The notes under the pieces were generated by a model, which saw only the letters and a list, made by a program, of their open reading frames with translations, was not told where the DNA came from and searched no databases. A stretch of DNA of 64,000 nt from QHXW01 sp035297145 (GTDB lineage: Bacteria; Acidobacteriota; Terriglobia; Bryobacterales; Bryobacteraceae): the NCBI GenBank assembly GCA_035297145.1, contig DATGZN010000109.1, forward strand, positions 1 to 64,000, read 5' to 3'. The translations under genes and the position numbers were made by a program. Positions 1 through 8,062 of this stretch are shown piece by piece; positions within the stretch are counted from its first letter, which is position 1, and each line of letters starts with the position of its first letter.

Positions 1-352
1 GATGGTCGGATTTGCGCTTCGTGTTCTCAGCCGTCCCTGTTCAGGTAGTCTCAGGTAAGGAGAAAACCTTACAAAGAATCTTGCCGCGTGCCATAAGCCG
101 TTGATGCTCTTGTTCAAGGGAGTACTGGACAGCATCACGAATGAAGCCGTTGCAGTGATTCAGCCGCTTTGGATCAAATCGCCTATCCCGGACGGATGGT
201 TGGCTTTCCAGTCCTGTTCGCAGGCCTTGATCTATATCCGGTAGGGTGACGAGGAGTAGGGAAATTCCATAGAGTCGGCGACCAATTCTAGTTTCGTTCA
301 TCCAACTTCTCATCAGTGTTTGTTGTCCGAACGCGTACAAAGGAGATGAATC
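1..352. other. left-edge stretch without a supported gene
   Basis: No convincing gene is seen before the oxidoreductase. A 111-codon minus-strand frame (41-376) is open, but it starts from a GTG inside the next gene and lacks a ribosome-binding site. Its C-terminal part contains NGFIRDAVQYSLEQEH, which faintly recalls the C-terminal helix of ribbon-helix-helix antitoxins, so a decayed antitoxin remnant is possible but unproven. A good ribosome-binding site for the next gene (AAGGAG, 340-345) lies at the right end. Confidence 0.4.
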
Positions 353-1264
353 ATGAAAGCAATCGTTGTCCACCAATATGGCGGTCCTGAAGTACTCAAG
401 TTCGAGGAGTTCCCTGACCCGGTTCCGGGTCCGGGCGAGGTGCTGGTGCGAGTCGCCGCCACGAGCGTGAATCCGATCGACTACAAGCGGCGTGCTGGAT
501 TAACCAAGGATTTTTATCCCATCCGGTTCCCCGGCCTCATAGGAGTCGACATTGCGGGGACTGTGGTCAAGGTTGGGCCGGGAGTGGAAGGCTTTTCCGT
601 CGGCGACCAGGTGTTCGCTATGGCGGACAATACTTACGCCGAGCTTTGCGTTGTGAAAGCCGCGGTTCTGGCGAAAGTTCCGAAGGGGCTGGATTTGATC
701 CAGGCGGCGGCGCTGCCGCTGGTGACGACGACTGGCAACCAGCTCCTTTCAGCTACGGGAATCAAAGCGGGCCAGACGGTTCTCGTCGTAGGTGCTGCTG
801 GAAATGTCGGGCGTTCGGCGGTGTTCACTGCGAAGCAACGCGGGGCGACTGTGATCGCGGGGGTTTTGAAGAGGGCGATGCAGGTGGAGGATACGAAGAC
901 TGTGGGCGCGGATCAGGTGGTCGCAACCGACGACGACACCGCGATTGCGAATCTTCCGCCGCTCGATGCGGTGGCGGATGCAGTCGGCGGAAGAACCGCC
1001 GAGAAGCTGATCGCCAAGGTCAAGCCCGGGGGAGTGTTTGCTTCGGTTGTAGGGGCACCGCAGAACGCCGCGAAGTACCCATCTGTAAAGGTGGTGCACG
1101 TGTTCTCGAAATTCGACAGGAAAACGCTCGAGTTCATGGCCGAAGCGGTGCGAGATGGCAAGCTGGTAATCCCGATTAGCCAGACCCTGCCGCTCAGTGA
1201 AGCAGCCGAGGCTCAAGCAGCGGCAGAAAAGGGTGGCATTGGGAAGATCTTGCTGGTGCCTTGA
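353..1264 (+). CDS. NADP-dependent zinc-less quinone oxidoreductase (MDR superfamily)
   Basis: 303 residues, a full-length medium-chain dehydrogenase/reductase of the quinone oxidoreductase class. Such enzymes reduce quinones or activated double bonds with NADPH in the cytoplasm. The N-terminal GroES-like domain (about 1-115) has the usual PGPGEVLVRV and GVDIAGTV blocks. The nucleotide-binding Rossmann domain follows, with the glycine motif VVGAAGNVG at 145-153. No structural or catalytic zinc ligand set is visible, as expected for this subgroup. The ATG is preceded by AAGGAG seven bases upstream. The next gene follows by 40 bases on the same strand, so the two may be co-transcribed. Both lie on the side of the tRNA fragment (1828-1898) expected to be imported DNA. 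The substrate cannot be told from sequence. Confidence 0.9.
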   Translation: MKAIVVHQYGGPEVLKFEEFPDPVPGPGEVLVRVAATSVNPIDYKRRAGLTKDFYPIRFPGLIGVDIAGTVVKVGPGVEGFSVGDQVFAMADNTYAELCVVKAAVLAKVPKGLDLIQAAALPLVTTTGNQLLSATGIKAGQTVLVVGAAGNVGRSAVFTAKQRGATVIAGVLKRAMQVEDTKTVGADQVVATDDDTAIANLPPLDAVADAVGGRTAEKLIAKVKPGGVFASVVGAPQNAAKYPSVKVVHVFSKFDRKTLEFMAEAVRDGKLVIPISQTLPLSEAAEAQAAAEKGGIGKILLVP

Positions 1265-1304
1265 ACTCGTTGCTGGACATGCAACGTCTAAAGGAAAATC
1301 GAAA

Positions 1305-1733
1305 ATGAAGAAAGATCACCGCGGATTTAATCTCGCTTCGAAACCAAGTGGCGACGGGTGTGTGGAATGCCTGGCGTCACCGAACGGTTGGTGGTTTCAT
1401 CTCCGTCGCTGTGCGGAGTGTGGGCACATCGGATGCTGTGACAGTTCTCCGAGTCAGCATGCATCAAAGCATGCGGCGGCGACAGGGCATCCCATCATAA
1501 CCAGCTTTGAGCCGGGTGAGGACTGGTTCTTCGATTACGAGAAGCGGGGGATGATCAAAGGTGTGGAATTGCTTCCGCCGCACGCGCATCCTGAAAGTCA
1601 GCCCGGACCTGGACCCGCAGGAAGGGTGCCAGCCAACTGGGAATCGCTGCTGCACAAGCAGGGCGGCCATGGCTCGGCTTGCACGGAGCGCGAGATCCGT
1701 AAAGAACTGCCGGCAATCGAGTTGCAAGCTTAG
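1305..1733 (+). CDS. UBP-type zinc finger protein
   Basis: 142 residues. The N-terminal half is a ZnF-UBP domain: C19 and C22, C36 and C39, C44/C45, then H52, H56 and H62 supply the zinc ligands, with GWWFHLRRC and GHIGCC as the core. In eukaryotes this fold binds the free C-terminus of ubiquitin. Bacterial copies are common as small stand-alone proteins of unknown function. The C-terminal 60 residues contain FEPGEDWFFDY and a proline-rich stretch, seen in other bacterial members. The reading frame is open 36 codons further upstream, but I chose ATG 1305 because AAGGA sits nine bases before it and the longer form would overlap the oxidoreductase. The role is unknown. Confidence 0.85.
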   Translation: MKKDHRGFNLASKPSGDGCVECLASPNGWWFHLRRCAECGHIGCCDSSPSQHASKHAAATGHPIITSFEPGEDWFFDYEKRGMIKGVELLPPHAHPESQPGPGPAGRVPANWESLLHKQGGHGSACTEREIRKELPAIELQA

Positions 1734-1827
1734 CTGGACCGGAAGCCGCGCGGCTCGTCACTTACACAATTACTTATACAGTTCCACATTTCAGAAATGC
1801 AACTCACAATGTATCAATTGTTTACGA

Positions 1828-1898
1828 GCAGACGCAAAGGACTTAAAATCCTTTTCCCGGCAACGGGAGTGCGGGTTCAAGTCCCGCCCTGGGCACCA
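1828..1898 (+). tRNA. 3' fragment of tRNA-Leu(UAA), probable attachment-site scar
   Basis: The 3' three quarters of a leucine tRNA can be folded: end of the D-loop (GCAGACGC), anticodon stem AAGGA/TCCTT (1837-1841, 1849-1853) with loop CTTAAAA and anticodon TAA at 1844-1846, the long class II variable arm CCCG/CGGG, T arm GCGGG-TTCAAGT-CCCGC (1871-1887), 3' acceptor strand CCTGGGC (1888-1894), discriminator A and encoded CCA (1896-1898). The matching 5' acceptor strand GCCCAGG and the D stem are absent upstream, where the sequence becomes AT-rich and unrelated. The gene is therefore truncated and not functional. Integrases that use tRNA 3' ends leave exactly such a copy at the far end of the inserted element. 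The intact tRNA and the element would then lie to the left of the window. Confidence 0.85.
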
Positions 1899-1906
1899 CA
1901 CACACC

Positions 1907-1924
1907 AGACTCACTCGGGAGTCT
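1907..1924 (+). repeat. small hairpin just after the tRNA fragment
   Basis: Arms AGACTC (1907-1912) and GAGTCT (1919-1924) pair perfectly around a six-base loop, starting nine bases after the CCA end. There is no clear T-run, so it is at best a weak terminator of the former tRNA unit. Confidence 0.35.
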
Positions 1925-1959
1925 CCACAGTCAGGTTGGAAAGAGCGGACGCGCTGAAA

Positions 1960-2166
1960 CTAGCCCGTCCGCGTGGGTGATGGGATGGTTGCGAGGCGGC
2001 GCTGGGGAGTTGTTGCGCCGGAGTCCAAATCGAATAGCTGAGAGCAAATTCTGCGAGCGGTCACAATGTCACCACTTTGCAAAGCGGCTGCCAGTTCCGG
2101 GAATTGATCCAGCCGGCAGACGATGGTATCGTCCAACGGCTTGTCCGAGGCCGTTTGATGATTCAT
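1960..2166 (-). CDS. small hypothetical protein
   Basis: 68 residues, not recognised. Composition is protein-like (a helix-prone LDQFPELAAALQSGD segment), with no membrane segment or metal motif. The best support is a Shine-Dalgarno-like GAGG five bases before the ATG. It lies between the tRNA fragment and the VapC toxin, in a stretch where both strands otherwise look poorly coding. It could be a short leftover gene, or spurious. Confidence 0.35.
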   Translation of the reverse strand: MNHQTASDKPLDDTIVCRLDQFPELAAALQSGDIVTARRICSQLFDLDSGATTPQRRLATIPSPTRTG

Positions 2167-2232
2167 TTGGACCTCACATAGATAGTGAGCAGGGATGCTG
2201 AATCGTTACAAGAAGTCCGGCAGCGGCCATTC

Positions 2233-2619
2233 CTACCAGATGGTGCGGATAGGATATTGTGCGATCAGCTCGTCCGGCGTGAGAATCGGCATCGACTGCG
2301 TGATAGATTGGCAAATCAGCATGCGGTCGAACGGATCGGCATGAAGCTTCGGCAGGCGGCCGGCACGCAGCGCTGATTCCTCATCCAGTGGGAGGCTTCT
2401 TAATCCGTAGAGTTTTCGACATTCCGGTATTAGCTTCAGTGGAGGCTCAGGCAGCTTCAGCTTTCCCGCCGCGTGTTTGACGGCGATCTCCCAGCAGGAA
2501 ACCGCGCTCAAGAATACCTCGTTATCGGGATCCGCGACGAGTTCTTTGGCCTTCGCCGAGATGCGCTCAGTTTCCGTGGCCCACCACACGAACGTACATG
2601 TGTCGAGAAGAATCCTCAC
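2233..2619 (-). CDS. vapC: type II toxin VapC, PIN-domain ribonuclease
   Basis: 128 residues, the usual length for a PIN-domain toxin. The acidic active-site set is visible: D6 in the MRILLDT start motif, E44 in SCWEIAVKH, D98 in DPFDRMLICQ and D116 near the end. These residues bind Mg2+ for single-strand RNA cleavage, typically of tRNA or rRNA. It is translated directly after the antitoxin, with a four-base ATGA-type overlap (2616-2619), the classic coupled arrangement. The VapC name follows the PIN fold; the RNA target is not known. Subtype resembles the PIN toxins that pair with Phd/YefM antitoxins. Confidence 0.9.
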   Translation of the reverse strand: MRILLDTCTFVWWATETERISAKAKELVADPDNEVFLSAVSCWEIAVKHAAGKLKLPEPPLKLIPECRKLYGLRSLPLDEESALRAGRLPKLHADPFDRMLICQSITQSMPILTPDELIAQYPIRTIW

Positions 2620-2861
2620 GGTTTTTCGCCGTTGAAGTAGGCGAGTAACTCGTCGGGCAGAGGTTCGAAAAACTCCGGCCCGAGCTTGAACTTGCCTTCA
2701 TGAAGCCCCATAGGCCGTGGCTTTTTGCGCTTGGCAGGAAGCGGCCGAATCTCCGCAATCGGCTCATTCCGGCGGCAGAGAAGAATCGTCTCTCCCTTTT
2801 CCAGCTTGGCTAAGTATTTGGAAAGATGAGTCTTCGCCTCGTGTATGTTGAGCCGAATCAT
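2616..2861 (-). CDS. type II antitoxin, Phd/YefM family
   Basis: 81 residues. The N-terminal MIRLNIHEAKTHLSKYL is the DNA-binding Phd/YefM fold, followed by EKGETILLCRRNEPIAEI, the conserved second half of that fold. The C-terminal third, rich in Lys/Pro and then acidic and aromatic residues, is the flexible part that would wrap the PIN toxin. It is first in a two-gene operon with the toxin. A 21-base near-palindrome begins ten bases upstream of the ATG, and a TTGACA lies beyond it, so the pair very likely represses its own promoter. Confidence 0.9.
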   Translation of the reverse strand: MIRLNIHEAKTHLSKYLAKLEKGETILLCRRNEPIAEIRPLPAKRKKPRPMGLHEGKFKLGPEFFEPLPDELLAYFNGEKP

Positions 2862-2870
2862 AGTTTAATA

Positions 2871-2897
2871 TTGGACTAACTAGTAGACCAATGTCAA
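2871..2897 (-). promoter_or_regulatory. autoregulatory promoter/operator of the first toxin-antitoxin pair
   Basis: On the minus strand a perfect -35 hexamer TTGACA (2892-2897) is followed at once by an inverted repeat with arms TTGGACTA (2871-2878) and TAGACCAA (2884-2891), 7 of 8 positions paired, around a five-base centre. A -10 element would fall inside or at the edge of this palindrome. Binding of the Phd-type antitoxin there would block polymerase. The operator role is inferred from position and symmetry. Confidence 0.6.
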
Positions 2898-3095
2898 CTC
2901 GAACCGTTGGTCGGTGCCGCCGTGCTATGATTCTCTACGGCGCGTCAGGGCGCCACCGGGTCCGCGGAAAGGACAGCGTCCCCCTGAACCAGTCGATTCG
3001 ATTTTGCAGCTCAATGAACTCTTTTCTGCCCGAGTGAGCGGACATCGGGTGCAACGGCTGTCGCGAGACACGCGCGGCCAGGAAAGGAGCTCATT

Positions 3096-5018
3096 GTGAA
3101 CAAGTCTCTCCCCACTCGCGCATTGCGCGAGCATCCCGATCTCGATCAACTCAGGTGTCAGGCCAAAGAACTGCTGGCAGCGTTCGCGGCAGGCGAGCCC
3201 GATATTGTCGCCGAGGTCAACACGCACTATCACGGCGCTGACCCAGCCAATTTTGCGCTGCACGACGCCCAACTGGTCATCGCCCGTTCATACGGCTTCG
3301 ACAGTTGGCCCAAGTTGAAGGCTTACGTGGATGGCGTTACCATCACCCGGCTGGCTGAGGCGATACGCGCGGGCGACGTAGCGCGAGTGCGCGCCATGAT
3401 AGACGCCCGGCCGGAACTGGTGAACACGGATATGGCGGAGAACGACGAGCATCGCGCCATCCATTACGCCGTGCTCGCCCGGTGGCCTGAGATGGTACGG
3501 CTTCTGATGGAACAGGGCGCCGACGCCCGCAAGGGAATCTACCCGCACCGCGATGCCACGGGCGCGCTCACGATGGCGATCGAGCGCGGTTATGAGGAGA
3601 TCGTTGCCATCATTCGGGAGGAGGAACAGCGGCGCGCCGCTCAACTGAGCGGTACGCATGCGGCTGTGGTTTCCGCCGCGGACGAGTTGGCCGAGACGAT
3701 CCGCACGGGCGATGAGGCGCGCGCCATCGCGTTCATGGAGCGCGAGCCGGCCCTCGTTCATGCGTGTGACCGGAAGGGCTGGACACCGCTGCACACGGCG
3801 GCCGGGATGCTCGATGAGTCATTGGCGGCGTGGCTGCTCGATCACGGCGCTGAGGTGAACCATCGCGGCCCCGGGGACCGGACGCCTCTGGATGTAGCGT
3901 GCCGAGGATGGTCTCCGGCGCGTGAGTTTGCCGGTGTGGTGCGATTGCTGCGCGAGCATGGCGCCGTTTTGACTTCGGTATCCGCCGTAGCGTTGGATGA
4001 AGCGGAATGGCTGCGGGCGCGGCACGCCGAAGGAGCCTTGCACCAATCGAAAGTCGCGAAGCTATTCGATTCACCGGACGGGCTCCTCACCATAGCCGTG
4101 CAGCATGATCGGCCGGAGATGCTCGGGCTGCTGCTCGATTTGAGATTTGATCCGGACGAGCGCGTGCGGCTGGGTGGACTCGAAGAAGTTGTCTATTCGT
4201 GGGGCTCGCCGCTGTGGCAATGTGCCGCTCATGGCAGGTTCGCAATGGCGGAGATGCTGCTCAAGAGCGGAGCCGATCCGAACGCCCCGGTGTACGCAAG
4301 CGGCTCTCCTGTCTATAGCGCATATGGCCAGCGTGACTGGAGCATGGTGGAGTTACTGCGGCGGTATGGGGGCATGGTAGACGCGGCTACAGTCGCGCAC
4401 TACCGGCAGACGGAGCTGGCGAGGCAGATGATTGCAGATGAGCCTGCCGGCACGTCCAAGGCCGCGACATTGGTAGAAGATCTGTTGTGGGGAGCGGCGT
4501 GCGGAGGCGATCCCGAGATCGTGCGAATGGCACTCGAACGCATCGAGTGGCCGCGCGACGATCCGCGTTGGTACCGGATTCTCGAGCAGCCGCTTCGGAT
4601 TTGGAACCATATGGACGGGCATTGTGCGAATCCATCGCTCGACCGCGGCACGTATGTGACCTGTTTCCGCCTGATTTTGGAACGTTGCGATCCAAACATC
4701 CGGCACCCGCGATTCGGCCGGACCATCTTGCACGATGTGGCGGGGTCACGCGACCACTTGACGCCGGAGGAACGTGTGGCGTTTGCGATGCTGCTCCTCG
4801 ATGCTGGTGCAAGACTCGACGTGCGCGACGATCTGCTCCTGAGCACCCCGCTGGGCTGGGCGTGCCGTTGGGGCCGCATCGAGCTGGTGAAACTTTCCCT
4901 GGAGCGGGGCGCGGACCCCGTGGAGGCCGGTGCGGAACCCTGGGCGACACCCCATGCCTGGGCACAGAAGATGGGCCATTCGGCTGTGCTGGCGTTGCTG
5001 CGATCCCACGGAGCCTGA
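3096..5018 (+). CDS. large ankyrin-repeat protein
   Basis: 640 residues. The first 80 form a conserved N-terminal module (LDQLRCQAKELLAAF, then SYGFDSWPKLKAYV) found in several bacterial ankyrin proteins. After that come dispersed ankyrin repeats of about 33 residues. Clear ones are near 125-150 (IHYAVLARWPEMVRLLMEQGAD), 230-255 (GWTPLHTAAGM ... LLDHGAEVN), 390-415 (MAEMLLKSGADPN) and at the C-terminus (LGWACRWGRIELVKLSLERGADP). There is no signal peptide or membrane segment, so it is probably a cytosolic protein-binding scaffold. It starts at GTG, with AAAGGAGC seven to eight bases before it. It stands alone, followed 88 bases later by the catalase-like gene. The binding partner is unknown. 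Confidence 0.85.
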   Translation: MNKSLPTRALREHPDLDQLRCQAKELLAAFAAGEPDIVAEVNTHYHGADPANFALHDAQLVIARSYGFDSWPKLKAYVDGVTITRLAEAIRAGDVARVRAMIDARPELVNTDMAENDEHRAIHYAVLARWPEMVRLLMEQGADARKGIYPHRDATGALTMAIERGYEEIVAIIREEEQRRAAQLSGTHAAVVSAADELAETIRTGDEARAIAFMEREPALVHACDRKGWTPLHTAAGMLDESLAAWLLDHGAEVNHRGPGDRTPLDVACRGWSPAREFAGVVRLLREHGAVLTSVSAVALDEAEWLRARHAEGALHQSKVAKLFDSPDGLLTIAVQHDRPEMLGLLLDLRFDPDERVRLGGLEEVVYSWGSPLWQCAAHGRFAMAEMLLKSGADPNAPVYASGSPVYSAYGQRDWSMVELLRRYGGMVDAATVAHYRQTELARQMIADEPAGTSKAATLVEDLLWGAACGGDPEIVRMALERIEWPRDDPRWYRILEQPLRIWNHMDGHCANPSLDRGTYVTCFRLILERCDPNIRHPRFGRTILHDVAGSRDHLTPEERVAFAMLLLDAGARLDVRDDLLLSTPLGWACRWGRIELVKLSLERGADPVEAGAEPWATPHAWAQKMGHSAVLALLRSHGA

Positions 5019-5106
5019 GGAAGCGGAATTTTATCCACAATCCTCAGCAACCGTTTCCAATGGCCAGCATCTCTAACCCTACCGTTAAAAACTGAAAGGA
5101 CCCAAT

Positions 5107-6078
5107 ATGCCCCTTCCGTCAGACGAGAAACTGATCCAGCTCGGCAACGACTTGCTCGATACTTTAGAAACAATGTTCGGTCCGCACCCCGGCTTTCGCC
5201 CCGCTCATGCCAAAGGCGTATTGCTGACCGGCACGTTTACTCCTTCGCGGGAAGCCGCGTCGCTGACGCGAGCACCCCACGGCGCGCGCGCATCGACGGC
5301 TGTCACCGCGCGATTCTCCGACGGAACAGGTATTCCTCTCATTCCCGACAACGACCCCAACGCGAGTCCCCACGGATTCGCCATCCGGTTCAACCTGGCG
5401 GACCGCGTCCACACCGACATTATCAGCCACTCGACCGACGGTTTCCCCACTCGAAACGGCCAGGAGTTTCTCGAATTCCTGCGCGCCGTCGTCGCGAGCG
5501 GCTCTGCAAAATCTTCGCCGACTCCGATTGAAGCGTTCGTCGGCGCGCATCCGGCGGCACTCGCCTTTATACAAGCGCCCAAGCCAAGCCCTTCCAGTTT
5601 TGCGAAGGAAGCCTACTTCGGCGTGACCGCCTTCCGCTTTATCAATCAAGACGGGGCCGCGCGCTACGGGCGCTACCGCATCTCTCCACAGGCCGGCATC
5701 GAGCACTTGGATGAAGCCGCTGCCAAAGGCAAGGATGCCAACTACCTGTTTGACGAAGTAAAGCAACGTCTGGCAGCGGGCCCGATCCGATTCAACATTC
5801 ACGTGCAAGTCGCCAACGAGAACGACATCGTAGACGACGCCACGATCCACTGGCCCGAGGACCGCCAGGTGATTCCGTTCGGCACGGTTGCTCTCACTGC
5901 CGAGGCCGCCGATCAGGCAACCGAGCAGAAACACATCATCTTCGATCCGATTCCCCGCGTCGACGGCATCGAGCCCTCCGACGATCCCTTGCTCGAACTC
6001 CGCGCCGCCATCTATCTGTTGAGCGGACGGAAGCGCCGCCAAGCCCCGGAAACACAAGCGCACGCTTCAACGGTGTAA
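5107..6078 (+). CDS. catalase-family haem protein (SrpA-like peroxidase)
   Basis: 323 residues, much shorter than classical catalases (about 480 or more) but typical of the minimal catalase-related group. The distal histidine is in RPAHAKG (H34). The proximal haem-ligand pattern R-x-x-x-Y lies near the C-terminus (R299, Y303, in RAAIYLLSGRKRR). The conserved HGFAIRF and FPTRNGQEFLEF blocks lie between. Family members degrade organic or hydrogen peroxide, usually as weak peroxidases. No signal peptide is seen, so a cytoplasmic site is likely, though some relatives are exported. GAAAGGA precedes the ATG by about seven bases. The substrate is unknown. Confidence 0.85.
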   Translation: MPLPSDEKLIQLGNDLLDTLETMFGPHPGFRPAHAKGVLLTGTFTPSREAASLTRAPHGARASTAVTARFSDGTGIPLIPDNDPNASPHGFAIRFNLADRVHTDIISHSTDGFPTRNGQEFLEFLRAVVASGSAKSSPTPIEAFVGAHPAALAFIQAPKPSPSSFAKEAYFGVTAFRFINQDGAARYGRYRISPQAGIEHLDEAAAKGKDANYLFDEVKQRLAAGPIRFNIHVQVANENDIVDDATIHWPEDRQVIPFGTVALTAEAADQATEQKHIIFDPIPRVDGIEPSDDPLLELRAAIYLLSGRKRRQAPETQAHASTV

Positions 6079-6129
6079 GGTCAAATCGCGGTATCCTCTC
6101 GAATATCCGAAGGTTTCGGGAGGCAAATC

Positions 6130-7968
6130 ATGCGCGACTGGACGCGGCGAAATTTCCTGGGGAGCGCGATCGGTACAGCCATCGCCGCCTCCACAAAGTC
6201 GAGTGCCCAGTCGCGCGCTTCCGTTTATCCGGATCTCACGGCATTTCCTTACGGCGCCGTTGAACTGTTGCCCGGCCCGTTGAAGCGGCAGTTCGACGAG
6301 AATCATGCCTTCTTTCTGAATCTGAGCGAAGATCGCATGCTGAAGATCTATCGCCAGCGCGCTGGGCTGCCCGCGCCCGGAGAAGACATGGGCGGCTGGT
6401 ATGACGATTTCTGCCCAGGGGCGCATTTCGGCCAGTATGTTTCCGCGCTGGCCCGCTTTGCCGCCGTCACCCGTTCGGAACCAACGCGCGCAAAGGTGAA
6501 ACGTCTGGTCCGCGGCTATGCGCAGACCGTCGATCCCACCGGCAAGTTTTTCGTCGACCTTCGTTATCCCGGCTACACCTATGACAAGCTGGTTCTCGCT
6601 CTGCTCGACGCGCATTCCTGGGCGGGTGACGAAACCGCCGTTTCTGTCCTGTACGACACGACCCGCGCGGCCAGGCTGCATATGGCGGACCACGCGCTCA
6701 CCTTCGAAGAACAGCACCAGCGTCCGCACAAGGACGAAACCTACACCTGGGACGAAACTTATACCATGGCGGAGAATCTGTTTCTCGCCTATGAACGCAC
6801 CGGCGACCGGATGTTCTTCGACATGGGCAGCCGCTACCTGCTCGATAAGACCTTCTTCGATCCGTTGGCAGAGGGGCAGAACGTACTGCCGGGCCTGCAC
6901 GCCTACAGCCACGTGAACGCTCTCAGCTCTGGCATGCAGGGCTACATGAAACTGGGCGATGCGAAATATCTCCGCGCGGTTAGCAACGCGGTCGATTTGA
7001 TTTGGAAGGACCAGAGTTTCGCGACCGGCGGATGGGGACCGAACGAGGGTTTCGTGGAGCCGGGCAAGGGCCAGCTTGGCGCGAGCCTGTCGGAAACGCA
7101 CCGTAGCTTCGAGACGCCGTGCGGCGCCTACGCACATTTCAAAGTGATGCGTTACCTGATGGCGCTAACGCGCGACGCACGCTATGGGGACAGCATTGAG
7201 CGTGTTCTCTACAACACCATCCTCGGTGCTTGGATTCCGCGCGAAGATGGTTCGACTTTCTACTACACGGATGTTCACCATTCCGGCGCCAAGACGTATC
7301 GCCAAGGGGATCCGAAGGCGGAATACCGGTGGGATCGCGATCCGAAATGGGCCTGCTGTTCAGGTACACTGCCTCAAATCGCCGCCGACTACACCATCAC
7401 CACGTACTTTCGCGCGGCCGACGGCGTGTATGTGAATCTCTACGTACCCTCGCGGCTCACTTGGACGACCGATTCCAACCGCTGCGTTCTTACGCAAGAG
7501 ACGGCGTATCCAACGGACAATCTCGTCACCATGCGTATGGATCTTTCCTCGCCCAGCGAGTTCTCACTGCATCTGCGCATTCCAGCCTGGGCAGGGAGAC
7601 AGACTTCAGTTTCGGTGAATGGCAAACGCATGAAGGCAGAACTTTCGCCGGGGAGCTTCTTTGCGTTGCGTCGAAGCTGGAAGAAGGGCGATCTGGTCGA
7701 GCTCGATCTGGACCAGCCAACCCGAACCGAAGCGGTTGACGCTCAGAACGCGGATCAGGTGGCGATCGTGCGCGGTCCTCAAGTGCTCTTCGCGATAACC
7801 GATCAGCAGCCCGAGATACGGCGGGAACAGCTCACCCACCCTCGCCTTTTGAAAGCTGCAAACAACGACTGGAATTTGGACGTTGGCGGATCGAATCTGC
7901 TGTTGCGCCCGTTTTACGACATAGGCAAAGAAACCTACCAGACGTATTGCAAGGTCGCAGCTACCTAG
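6130..7968 (+). CDS. exported GH127-type glycosidase (DUF1680)
   Basis: 612 residues. It starts with a twin-arginine signal (RRNFLGSAIGTAIAA), so it is exported folded. The body is an (alpha/alpha)6-barrel protein of the beta-L-arabinofuranosidase GH127/DUF1680 group, followed by beta-sandwich regions (SEFSLHLRIPAW, VSVNGK, VAIVRGPQVLFA). In characterised GH127 enzymes a zinc-bound Cys nucleophile works with a Glu-x-Cys motif and a Cys-Cys pair. Here C409-C410 (WACCSG) are present, but the first motif is E328-T-P-C331, one residue longer than Glu-x-Cys. The protein probably removes arabinofuranose or a related sugar from plant material, but the exact specificity is open. A weak GGGAGG lies upstream of the ATG. 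Confidence 0.8.
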   Translation: MRDWTRRNFLGSAIGTAIAASTKSSAQSRASVYPDLTAFPYGAVELLPGPLKRQFDENHAFFLNLSEDRMLKIYRQRAGLPAPGEDMGGWYDDFCPGAHFGQYVSALARFAAVTRSEPTRAKVKRLVRGYAQTVDPTGKFFVDLRYPGYTYDKLVLALLDAHSWAGDETAVSVLYDTTRAARLHMADHALTFEEQHQRPHKDETYTWDETYTMAENLFLAYERTGDRMFFDMGSRYLLDKTFFDPLAEGQNVLPGLHAYSHVNALSSGMQGYMKLGDAKYLRAVSNAVDLIWKDQSFATGGWGPNEGFVEPGKGQLGASLSETHRSFETPCGAYAHFKVMRYLMALTRDARYGDSIERVLYNTILGAWIPREDGSTFYYTDVHHSGAKTYRQGDPKAEYRWDRDPKWACCSGTLPQIAADYTITTYFRAADGVYVNLYVPSRLTWTTDSNRCVLTQETAYPTDNLVTMRMDLSSPSEFSLHLRIPAWAGRQTSVSVNGKRMKAELSPGSFFALRRSWKKGDLVELDLDQPTRTEAVDAQNADQVAIVRGPQVLFAITDQQPEIRREQLTHPRLLKAANNDWNLDVGGSNLLLRPFYDIGKETYQTYCKVAAT

Positions 7969-8024
7969 CGGGCGTCCTCCCAACTGCCGCGCTCGTTTGC
8001 ATTCCAACCAATCCAGGGACAGCA

Positions 8025-8053
8025 TTGACTTCGTCCCAGATTTGACATACAGT
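8025..8053 (+). promoter_or_regulatory. candidate sigma70 promoter of the padR gene
   Basis: TTGACT (8025-8030) and TACAGT (8048-8053) are separated by 17 bases, matching consensus in 5 of 6 and 4 of 6 positions. Transcription would begin only a few bases before the ATG at 8063. The element lies in the short gap after the GH127 gene, where a regulator gene would need its own promoter. Confidence 0.4.
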
Positions 8054-8062
8054 GTTGGAGAA

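Noticed and set aside
41..376. A 111-codon minus-strand open frame at the left edge
   Set aside because: It starts with GTG inside the oxidoreductase gene and has no ribosome-binding site; the faint antitoxin-like tail is not enough to call a gene.
1797..2201. A 134-codon plus-strand frame
   Set aside because: It reads through the tRNA fragment and has no start signal or protein-like features.
5164..6063. A 299-codon minus-strand open frame
   Set aside because: It lies wholly opposite the catalase-like gene, whose haem motifs are clear; high GC makes such long shadows common.
6067..7137. A 356-codon minus-strand open frame
   Set aside because: Opposite the GH127 gene, with no recognisable domain or start signal.
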